From Pontibacter sp. FD36 (lineage in GTDB: Bacteria > Bacteroidota > Bacteroidia > Cytophagales > Hymenobacteraceae), in assembly GCF_015686655.1 (NCBI RefSeq), contig NZ_JADPMP010000005.1:283125-347124 (forward strand): a DNA stretch of 64,000 nt, written 5' to 3'. A program made the position numbers and the translations under genes. Shown in pieces: positions 1-7,142 of this stretch; within the stretch, counting starts at the first letter, position 1; each line of letters starts with the position of its first letter. The notes under the pieces were generated by a model. It worked only from the letters and a program-made list of their open reading frames with translations, ran no database searches and was not told the origin of the DNA.

Positions 1-1
1 T

Positions 2-976
2 GGTAATCCTTTATTGTCGCCCGTAACTGATTATTTGGCTATTAGGGGAACGGGAAGTAATAATAAGCTTCTGTACACGAAATATGAAAACCCTATTCAG
101 AATTTAGGCATTCCAGGCATGAAGCTAGAAAATATCAATATGCCTGGCTATGGTTTCCAAAGTACACCAGGGTTCAATCCATATTTAGAGCGTTTAATTC
201 CTGATAGTCAACCAAATCCATACTTATATTCGTATGTTAACTTAGTAGAGACCTCGAACCCAACGTTTTTTACTTTATGGTTAGGTGCAAATGATGTCCT
301 GAGCTATGCTACTTCGGGAGGTACAATACCTATCACACAGCTTACTATGTTTGAGTCTAAATTAAGTGCTCTTATAGCAATCCTTACAAAATCCGGGGCT
401 AAAGGAATGGTGATTAATATTCCAGATATAACAACAATGCCCCACTTTACTAATAAGACTACAACTGCACTCATACAAACAGGAACTTCATTAGGATTGA
501 ATTTATACATTACGCAAAGCAATGGTGTTGTACGTGTTGCAACCATTGAAGACTATGTGTTACCTACAACAACAGCAGGTACACCTGAAAATGTTGGTGG
601 TGCAATTATGCCACGTGGGTTCAACCCTCTTAGCCCTCTTAGAAATAATGAAGTTCTCGACAAGGATGAAATAATTATTGCAAAGCAAGCTACTAATCAA
701 TTTAATCAAATCATTGCGGGTAAAGCAACTGCAAATATTGGTATTGTAGACATAAGTGCATTTTTTAACTCTGTAAAAACTGGTCTTAATGTTAACGGAT
801 TTAATTATTCATCTACTTTTATTACAGGGAAAGTATTTTCATTAGATAAAATCCATCCAACGCCTAGAGGCAATGCCTTAATTGCTAACGAGATTATCAA
901 AGCCATCAATAATAAACATAATGCTAAAATTCACTTAGCTGACGAGACGCGATATAATGCTGTAAAGAACCCCTAA
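2..976 (+). CDS. SGNH/GDSL-family hydrolase, 5' end outside the window
   Basis: The frame is open from base 2, so the gene starts before the window and only about 324 C-terminal residues are seen. The visible part has the block III motif of SGNH hydrolases (LGANDV, Asn of the oxyanion hole) and near the C-terminus the block V Asp-x-x-His pair (DKIHPTPRGN). The nucleophile block I (GDS) must lie upstream. Such enzymes are usually exported esterases or lipases; the substrate cannot be told. The coding sequence is clearly more AT-rich than the following polA, and it ends before a strong terminator. The family is secure, the activity is inferred. Confidence 0.8.
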   Translation, partial: GNPLLSPVTDYLAIRGTGSNNKLLYTKYENPIQNLGIPGMKLENINMPGYGFQSTPGFNPYLERLIPDSQPNPYLYSYVNLVETSNPTFFTLWLGANDVLSYATSGGTIPITQLTMFESKLSALIAILTKSGAKGMVINIPDITTMPHFTNKTTTALIQTGTSLGLNLYITQSNGVVRVATIEDYVLPTTTAGTPENVGGAIMPRGFNPLSPLRNNEVLDKDEIIIAKQATNQFNQIIAGKATANIGIVDISAFFNSVKTGLNVNGFNYSSTFITGKVFSLDKIHPTPRGNALIANEIIKAINNKHNAKIHLADETRYNAVKNP

Positions 977-1017
977 TTCTATTTACTAACAAGACTATTT
1001 AAGCACAGTAAGCACAG

Positions 1018-1058
1018 AAAGGCGCCTTCCGCATTGGAAGGCGCCTTTCTCTTTTTTG
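1018..1058 (+). terminator. Rho-independent terminator after the SGNH hydrolase gene
   Basis: Perfect 13-bp arms (AAAGGCGCCTTCC, 1018-1030, and its complement, 1036-1048) with a 5-base loop, followed by CTCTTTTTT. It serves the plus-strand gene and lies between convergent genes. Confidence 0.9.
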
Positions 1059-1060
1059 TC

Positions 1061-1096
1061 AGGTATAGCGGTAGGCAGGTATAGCCAGCTATACCT
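1061..1096. repeat. Three copies of AGGTATAG, two of them as an inverted pair at the polA stop
   Basis: AGGTATAG stands at 1061-1068 and 1077-1084, and its complement CTATACCT at 1089-1096. The last two form a perfect 8-bp inverted repeat with a CCAG loop that abuts the polA stop codon. This is the densest cluster of the window-wide octamer. It could act as a weak hairpin on either strand. Confidence 0.7.
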
Positions 1097-3936
1097 TAGT
1101 GTGCTTCCAGCCAGTTCTTACCCACACCCAGGCCCACCTCCATCGGCACGCTCAGGGGCAGGGCGTTGGTCATTAGTTCTACGATTTTTGGCGTCACAAT
1201 GTCCACTTCCTCTTTTGGAGCGTCAAAGAGGAGTTCGTCATGCACCTGCAGAATCATACGGGTCTTCAGGTTTTCGTGGCGCAGGTACTCGTGTATGTTG
1301 ATCATCGCGATCTTGATGATGTCAGCAGCAGTGCCTTGTATCGGGGCATTTACGGCGTTGCGCTCGGCAAACCCGCGTACCGTGGCGTTGCGGGAGTTGA
1401 TATCGCGCAGGTAGCGGCGGCGTCCCAGCACAGTTTCTACATATTCATGCTCGCGGGCCTTCTCGATGGCGCTGTCCATGTACTCCTTCACGGCTGGGAA
1501 CTCCTCAAAATAAGCCTCAATGATGTCAGCAGCTTCGCGGCGTGGTATACCGAGTCGCTCCGACAGACCAAAGGCCGAAATACCGTAAATGATGCCGAAG
1601 TTGATCGTCTTGGCTTTCCGGCGCATTTCACTGTCCACCTGGTCGAGCGGCACATGGAATACTTTGCTGGCTGTGGAGGCGTGAATGTCCAGCCCATTTT
1701 TGAAGGCTTCCTTCATGGTTGGGTCGCCGCTGAAATCAGCCATGATGCGTAGCTCGATCTGAGAGTAGTCCGCCGAGATGATCAGGTGCTTGCTGTCGCG
1801 GGGCACAAAGGCCTTGCGGATCTCGCGGCCCCGCTCCGTACGGATCGGGATGTTCTGCAGATTCGGGTTAGTGGAGCTCAAGCGGCCTGTGGCCGTCACG
1901 GCCTGGTTGAACGAGGTATGCACGCGGTTATCCAGTTCGCACACGAGCTGCGGCAAGGCATCCACGTAGGTCGACTTGAGTTTGGCAAGTTCGCGGTGAT
2001 CCAGGATCAGGCGCACGATCTCGTGCTCGCCAGCCAGTTTGGAGAGGATCTCCTCACCGGTGGCATACTGCCCGGTCTTCGTCTTTTTGATCTTGGCTTT
2101 GCCGTGCAGCCCCATTTTGTCGAAGAGCACTTCGCCGAGTTGTTTTGGGGAGCCGATGTTAAACTCTGTGTCAGCCAGTTCGAAGATGCGGGTCTCTATA
2201 CCTTTAATCTCCTGCTCCAGCAGCAGCGAAATGTCGGCCAGCGCATTGGCGTCGATCGATATACCTTCTTTCTCTATACCTGCCAGCACTTGCACCAGCG
2301 GGTTTTCGACTTCATTGAACAGCTTCATCAGGCCCTGCTCCAGCAGTAGTGGTTCAAAGTAGCGCTTCAGGCGCAGCGTGATATCGGCATCCTCACAGGC
2401 ATAGTCCTTCACCTCTTCCGGTTTCAGGTCAGCCATCGTGATCTGATTCTTGCCTTTTGGCCCAATCAGGTCGGTGATAGGTATAGGGCTGTAGTTGAGG
2501 TAGGTTTCGGCCAGTACATCCATGTTATGACGCATCTCGGGCTCCAGCAGGTAGTGCGCCAGCATGGTATCAAAGATTGGCCCGTTCACCTCAACACCAT
2601 AATTCTTCATCACCAGGATATCGTACTTGATGTTCTGTCCGATCTTGGCGATGTTGGGGTTCTCGAGCACGTCTTTGAATTCAGCAGCGAGGCGCATTGC
2701 CTCTTCTTCATTGGGCGGTACCGGCACATAATAAGCTTCACCCGAGAGGTAGCTGAACGACATACCTACTAGCTTGGCCGTGATCGGATCGATGCTGCTG
2801 GTTTCGGTATCAAAGGAAAACTCCTGCTGCTTCTGCAGGTAGCGGATCAGGCTTTGGCGCAGGGCCGGGGTGTCGATCAGGTGGTAGTCCTGTACAGTGT
2901 TGCTGAACCGCTCAAACGGAACATGTTCAGTTGCTATTTCTACTTCATCATCGGCTACAGCTGCAGGAGCCGCCGAGTCGAATAAAGAGGTTTGTTGCTG
3001 GTTAGCGGGCTTGCCGCGTCGGGTTGCGACTTTGGCGGGCGATGCCTCGGCCATGGAGATACCCAGCACACGCTGCATCAGCTGACGGAACTCCAGCTCG
3101 GCAAACAGCTCAGCCAGTTGCTCTTCGTTAGGACCGTCATAATGCAATGCCTCTGCACTGAACGGCACGGGTACATCGCAGTGGATGGTGGCCAACTCTT
3201 TGGACATCATGCCCTGGTCGGCAAAGTTTACCACGTTTTCTTTCTGCTTGCCTTTTAGCTGGTCGGCATTAGCAATCAGGTTTTCTACGGAGCCAAAACG
3301 CTGGATCAAAGACTTGGCAGTTTTCTCACCGATACCCGGTATACCTGGTATGTTATCCACGGCGTCACCTTGCAGGCCGAGTATGTCGATCACCTGCTCC
3401 ACCCGTTCAATTTCAAACTTCTCCAGTACCCGCGCCACATCCCACACCTCTACGGCATTACCCAGGAAAGCCGGCTTGTATAAGAAAACGTGCTCCGTCA
3501 CCAACTGGCAATAGTCTTTGTCGGGCGTCATCATGTACACGTCAAAATCATCTTTTTCGGCGCGGCAGGCCAGGGTGCCGATGATGTCGTCAGCCTCGTA
3601 GCCGTCCATGATGAGCACTGGAATGTTGAAGGCCTCTACAACCTTTTTGCAGTAAGGTATAGCCAGTGAAATATCCTCGGGCATAGCCTGTCGGTTAGCC
3701 TTGTACGCAGCGAAGTTGTCGTGGCGGAAGGTCTTGGCCGCTGAGTCAAAAGCTACACCAATATGAGTGGGTCTTTCTTTCTGAAGTACCTCTACCAGGG
3801 TGTTGGTGAAGCCGAGCACAGCGCCCGTATTCATGCCCTTGGAGTTAATGCGCGGGTTTTTGCTGAAGGCAAAGTGCGCCCGGTAAATCAGAGCCATTGC
3901 ATCAAGCAGGAATAATTTTTTACGTGGTTCGCTCAT
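1096..3936 (-). CDS. polA: DNA polymerase I
   Basis: A 946-residue, three-domain polymerase for gap filling and primer removal. The N-terminal 5' nuclease has the metal-binding acidic segment DGYEADDIIG and the helix-hairpin-helix PGIPGIGEKTAKSL. The central 3'-5' exonuclease keeps its Asp-x-Glu (FDTETSSID), so proofreading looks intact, unlike in Taq-type enzymes. The polymerase domain has motif A (DYSQIELR, about residue 720), motif B (RRKAKTINFGIIYG) and motif C (VHDELLFD). ATG at 3934-3936 gives the standard N-terminus. It is a single-gene unit, convergent with the SGNH hydrolase. An AGGTATAG copy lies at 3944-3951 in its leader. Confidence 0.98.
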   Translation of the reverse strand: MSEPRKKLFLLDAMALIYRAHFAFSKNPRINSKGMNTGAVLGFTNTLVEVLQKERPTHIGVAFDSAAKTFRHDNFAAYKANRQAMPEDISLAIPYCKKVVEAFNIPVLIMDGYEADDIIGTLACRAEKDDFDVYMMTPDKDYCQLVTEHVFLYKPAFLGNAVEVWDVARVLEKFEIERVEQVIDILGLQGDAVDNIPGIPGIGEKTAKSLIQRFGSVENLIANADQLKGKQKENVVNFADQGMMSKELATIHCDVPVPFSAEALHYDGPNEEQLAELFAELEFRQLMQRVLGISMAEASPAKVATRRGKPANQQQTSLFDSAAPAAVADDEVEIATEHVPFERFSNTVQDYHLIDTPALRQSLIRYLQKQQEFSFDTETSSIDPITAKLVGMSFSYLSGEAYYVPVPPNEEEAMRLAAEFKDVLENPNIAKIGQNIKYDILVMKNYGVEVNGPIFDTMLAHYLLEPEMRHNMDVLAETYLNYSPIPITDLIGPKGKNQITMADLKPEEVKDYACEDADITLRLKRYFEPLLLEQGLMKLFNEVENPLVQVLAGIEKEGISIDANALADISLLLEQEIKGIETRIFELADTEFNIGSPKQLGEVLFDKMGLHGKAKIKKTKTGQYATGEEILSKLAGEHEIVRLILDHRELAKLKSTYVDALPQLVCELDNRVHTSFNQAVTATGRLSSTNPNLQNIPIRTERGREIRKAFVPRDSKHLIISADYSQIELRIMADFSGDPTMKEAFKNGLDIHASTASKVFHVPLDQVDSEMRRKAKTINFGIIYGISAFGLSERLGIPRREAADIIEAYFEEFPAVKEYMDSAIEKAREHEYVETVLGRRRYLRDINSRNATVRGFAERNAVNAPIQGTAADIIKIAMINIHEYLRHENLKTRMILQVHDELLFDAPKEEVDIVTPKIVELMTNALPLSVPMEVGLGVGKNWLEAH

Positions 3937-4158
3937 GTTATAAAGGTATAGGCTGACGGCTTGCTTTGCAAATTTCTGGTAGCGCCAGGGTATTAAGTTT
4001 GTACCATTGGGGCTTTATACGCCACATTGCTACAACATGTCAGGAAATTAATTTTTGCTACAGAAATAAAATATAGAGATTAAACAATAAATGGAATAGT
4101 CTTTGTATTTTCCTAATCCAAGACTGAAAATAAACAAAATTAAAATTAGAAAAGCAGG

Positions 4159-4797
4159 ATGATGCACCTCATGACATGGAAAAGAGCGGTACTAAGTGTA
4201 TGTTTCGTACTAACCGCCATGCTTGGCCACAGCCAGGATCTGATCGTTAAGAAGAACGGCGAGGAAGTAGTAGGAAAAATTGTGAAAGTGGGGGAAGACA
4301 CCATCCATTATCGCATGGTAAGCGAAGAGAAAGGCCCACTGCGGTTTGTACTCCGAAACGATGTGTCCTCTATGCAGTTTGCCACTCAACCCTCGCAGCG
4401 ACAGCTAAACCAGTTGCCGCAGAGCAACGACGAATATGCTACCGCTTCCGCCATACCAACAGGTACCGGAGCGTCACGTAACTATACCCCTGAAGAACTG
4501 ATGTACCAGGGCCGTCATGATGCGCTGATGTACTACAAAGGGCAAGGACCACTTTGGGGTACGGCCGGAGCGACCTTCCTGCTTCCTCCTGTCGGTTTGG
4601 TCACTGGTATTGTAACGGCAGCAGTACCACCTAATGTCGACAACCTGTTTCACCCGAACTATCAGTTGATGAAAGAGCCGGTTTATCGGGAGGCTTTTAA
4701 GAAGCAGGCCCATAAGCGTAAAGTAGGCAAGGCCGCAACTGGTTTCGGAATAGGCTTCGGCTCACTGATTGCGTTGGCTCTTATGTTAGGCGCATAA
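4159..4797 (+). CDS. Exported protein of unknown function with C-terminal membrane segment
   Basis: 212 residues. Residues 1-25 look like a signal peptide ending HSQ. The mature N-terminus (DLIVKKNGEEVVGKIVKVG) resembles a short beta-rich segment common at the start of Bacteroidota envelope proteins, where it is tied to no known reaction. A segment with PEELMYQGRHDA follows, then a Gly/Ala-rich hydrophobic stretch near residue 135 and a C-terminal hydrophobic helix (FGIGFGSLIALALML), suggesting inner-membrane attachment. Two ATG codons start the frame; the second is equally possible. It is monocistronic with its own terminator. I do not recognise a named family. Confidence 0.75.
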   Translation: MMHLMTWKRAVLSVCFVLTAMLGHSQDLIVKKNGEEVVGKIVKVGEDTIHYRMVSEEKGPLRFVLRNDVSSMQFATQPSQRQLNQLPQSNDEYATASAIPTGTGASRNYTPEELMYQGRHDALMYYKGQGPLWGTAGATFLLPPVGLVTGIVTAAVPPNVDNLFHPNYQLMKEPVYREAFKKQAHKRKVGKAATGFGIGFGSLIALALMLGA

Positions 4798-4830
4798 GCC
4801 CCATCTATACCTGATTACCCAGTTTGTACT

Positions 4831-4894
4831 CCCCAATCTGTGGAATTTTCGCTACACCTTCAGGCGAATTCCACAGGTTGGGGATTTTTGTTTT
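4831..4894 (+). terminator. Long-stem terminator
   Basis: 17-bp arms (CCCCAATCTGTGGAATT, 4831-4847, and its near complement, 4867-4883) with a 19-base loop and then a T-rich run (TTTTTGTTTT). It separates the exported protein at 4159 from the next gene. Confidence 0.85.
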
Positions 4895-4941
4895 AATATG
4901 TAATAGGTTGATTTTAAACAACTTGAATTAAATATATGGTT

Positions 4942-4956
4942 TTGGCACAGTTTTGA
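4942..4956 (+). promoter_or_regulatory. Candidate sigma-54 (-24/-12) promoter
   Basis: TTGGCACAGTTTTGA matches the sigma-54 consensus YTGGCACRNNNTTGC at all but the last position, where A replaces C. It lies 47 bases upstream of the start codon at 5003, a suitable distance. An NtrC-type sigma-54 activator is encoded just downstream at 5763, which supports the reading. Established knowledge is the consensus and the need for such an activator; the regulatory link is inferred. Confidence 0.55.
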
Positions 4957-5002
4957 CTAATAGGCTTTAGGAAAAATTAAACTTGAGCGACAGAATAAAA
5001 CT

Positions 5003-5578
5003 ATGAAAAAAATAACCTACCTGGCAGCCGCCATTGCTTTCTTTGGCTTTGCCTCACTTGACGCGAACGCACAGACTGACAAGAACAAAAAGAAGTCGAA
5101 GAAGAAGCAGCAAGTAGAACAAACTACTGAGACAGAAACTGAAGCGCAGGCCGAAACTGGAAATCAGGTAAACTATGAAGAGCAAGTACAGACTGAGACA
5201 CAGGTAACAACTGAAACACAGACACAGACCCAAACTCAGACTGCAACACAGGAAGAAAATGTAAAGCGTGAAGCAATCACGCAGGAAGAGCTTCCAGAGC
5301 CCGTAAAGCAAACTCTGATGGCTGAGGCTTTCAGCAGCTGGCAGATTGTAGAGGTGTTCCGCGTAACACCTAACGGAAATGCCGCTGGTGCTAACGCACA
5401 GGGTATGGAAAACCGTGCTGAGCAGGCGACTCAAAATGCGCAGAATACCAATGCACAGGCAAATGCGCAGGGCCAGGGTGCCAAAACAATGTATGAGATC
5501 TTCTTCACCAACGAGCAGCAGCAGAGCGCTAAAGTTCGCATTGATGAACAAGGTAACATTATCCGCGACCAAAAATAA
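5003..5578 (+). CDS. Secreted PepSY-like protein with Thr/Gln/Glu-rich linker
   Basis: 191 residues with a signal peptide (residues 1-24, ending DANAQT). A Lys-rich segment and a low-complexity linker of alternating Thr, Gln and Glu run to about residue 90. The C-terminal part (ELPEPVKQTLMAEAFSSWQ, then a beta strand with YEIFFTNE and a final DEQGNIIRDQK) has the layout of PepSY-like/BLIP-fold periplasmic domains that are common in Bacteroidota. An Asn/Ala/Gln-rich insert splits the domain near residues 125-155. The role is unknown. The gene follows a sigma-54-like promoter and precedes an NtrC-type regulator, so it may be that regulator's target (inference). Confidence 0.75.
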   Translation: MKKITYLAAAIAFFGFASLDANAQTDKNKKKSKKKQQVEQTTETETEAQAETGNQVNYEEQVQTETQVTTETQTQTQTQTATQEENVKREAITQEELPEPVKQTLMAEAFSSWQIVEVFRVTPNGNAAGANAQGMENRAEQATQNAQNTNAQANAQGQGAKTMYEIFFTNEQQQSAKVRIDEQGNIIRDQK

Positions 5579-5620
5579 GCCACATAGATTAGATATTAGC
5601 GACCCTAATATCATGGAACG

Positions 5621-5650
5621 AGCCTCCGCCCAGCGGGGGCTTTTCTGTTT
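5621..5650 (+). terminator. Terminator after the PepSY-like gene
   Basis: GC-rich hairpin AGCCTCCGC/GCGGGGGCT (5621-5641, one mismatch, 3-base loop) followed by TTTCTGTTTT. Confidence 0.7.
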
Positions 5651-5762
5651 TATGCCAACCTTAGCGGCTGCTTTTCGGTAAACAGTCGGAATGCACGCCG
5701 GAGTACAAATTTCAGGGCAAAATTTCCCCACTGCCCCACGGTTGTGTATATTGCTAAAGATT

Positions 5763-7142
5763 ATGCCCAGAATACTCTTAATCGACGACGATCCTACCTT
5801 TTGCCTGATGCTGAGCACGTTCCTGAAACGTCAGCAGTATGAGGTCAAAACTGCCTATACCGCAAGCGAAGGCCTCAGTCAGCTCAAAGCCGATTCCTTT
5901 GATCTGATACTGACCGACTTCAGGCTGCCCGACAAGAATGGTCTGGAACTGTTGGAGCAAATCCGCGTGCTCAACACCCAAGTGCCTGTCATCCTGATGA
6001 CGCACTATGCAGACATACGCACAGCTGTGAGAGCCATCAAAATGGGTGCTTTTGAGTATCTGGCCAAGCCTATCAATCCAGACGAAACCTTATTGACCAT
6101 CCGGAAGGCCCTGACCTATGGGCGCGAAGGCAATGTTGCGACAAAGCCGGTTATACCTGCACAGGGCGGTTTTACCTTTGTGAAAGGTGCCAGTCCGCAG
6201 TCGACGCAGTTAGAAGAGTATATTGCTTTGATAGCCCCTACCAGCATGTCGGTGATCATAGAAGGCGAGAGCGGCACGGGCAAAGAGTATGTGGCCCGCA
6301 AGATACACCAGCGCAGCAAGCGGCACGACAAACCTTTTGTGGCCATCGACTGCGGTGCTCTTTCTAAAGAATTGGCCGGAAGTGAGCTGTTTGGGCATGT
6401 GAAAGGTTCGTTTACAGGCGCTATGGGCGACAAGGAAGGCCAGTTTGAAGCAGCCAATGGCGGCACGCTCTTTCTGGATGAGATCGGCAACTTATCCTAT
6501 GAAATACAGGTGAAACTGTTACGGGCCATACAGGAGCGCAAAGTGCGCAAGATCGGCAGTAACACCGACCTCGATGTGGATGTGCGCATTATTGTGGCCA
6601 CTAACGAAGACCTGGTGCAGGCTGTGAGCCGGGGTGAGTTCCGGGAGGATTTGTACCATCGCCTCAACGAGTTCAAGATCAACATCTCCCCGCTCCGCGA
6701 CCGCACGGCTGATATCATGCAGTTTGCCGATCACTTTTTGCAGGTGGCCAATCATGAACTGGAGCGTAACATAACAGGTTTTGACGCGGCCGTAGCTATG
6801 GCTTTGGAAAGGTATAGCTGGCCGGGAAACTTGCGGGAGTTGAAAAATGTGGTGAAGCGGGCCGTGTTATTAGCCAAGGGCAGCGAAATCAGCCTTGACG
6901 ACCTGCCACCCGAGATCGCCTATCACATACCGGAGCCAGCCAGCATCGTGGCGCAGCCGGATGCCACGCAAGTAGCCATGCCTGTGACCGATCTGCGCAC
7001 AGCAACCGAACGCAGCGAGAAGGAACTGATCCTCGAAATGCTGGAGCGCGTGAAGTACAACAAATCCAAAGCAGCCCGTTTGCTCAACATCGACCGCAAG
7101 ACGCTTTACAACAAAATGCGGCAGTACAATATTGAGGCCTAA
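5763..7142 (+). CDS. Sigma-54-dependent response regulator (NtrC/AtoC family)
   Basis: 459 residues with three domains. The receiver (about 1-120) has the acidic pocket IDDDP, phospho-acceptor Asp in LILTDFRLPD and the conserved Lys in AKP. The AAA+ sigma-54 interaction domain (about 150-370) has Walker A GESGTGKE and Walker B LFLDEIG; the sigma-54 contact loop reads GSFTGA instead of the usual GAFTGA. A Fis-type helix-turn-helix ends the protein (KSKAARLLNIDRKTLYNKM). The frame extends upstream to 5691, but the ATG at 5763 gives the normal receiver N-terminus. It converges with the histidine kinase at 7139, sharing stop-codon bases. A target may be the gene at 5003. Confidence 0.95.
   Translation: MPRILLIDDDPTFCLMLSTFLKRQQYEVKTAYTASEGLSQLKADSFDLILTDFRLPDKNGLELLEQIRVLNTQVPVILMTHYADIRTAVRAIKMGAFEYLAKPINPDETLLTIRKALTYGREGNVATKPVIPAQGGFTFVKGASPQSTQLEEYIALIAPTSMSVIIEGESGTGKEYVARKIHQRSKRHDKPFVAIDCGALSKELAGSELFGHVKGSFTGAMGDKEGQFEAANGGTLFLDEIGNLSYEIQVKLLRAIQERKVRKIGSNTDLDVDVRIIVATNEDLVQAVSRGEFREDLYHRLNEFKINISPLRDRTADIMQFADHFLQVANHELERNITGFDAAVAMALERYSWPGNLRELKNVVKRAVLLAKGSEISLDDLPPEIAYHIPEPASIVAQPDATQVAMPVTDLRTATERSEKELILEMLERVKYNKSKAARLLNIDRKTLYNKMRQYNIEA

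Noticed and set aside
1240..3514. Long plus-strand open frames opposite polA (for example 1786-2349)
   Set aside because: They mirror the polA coding strand, have no family motifs and low-complexity shadow composition; polA is fully supported.
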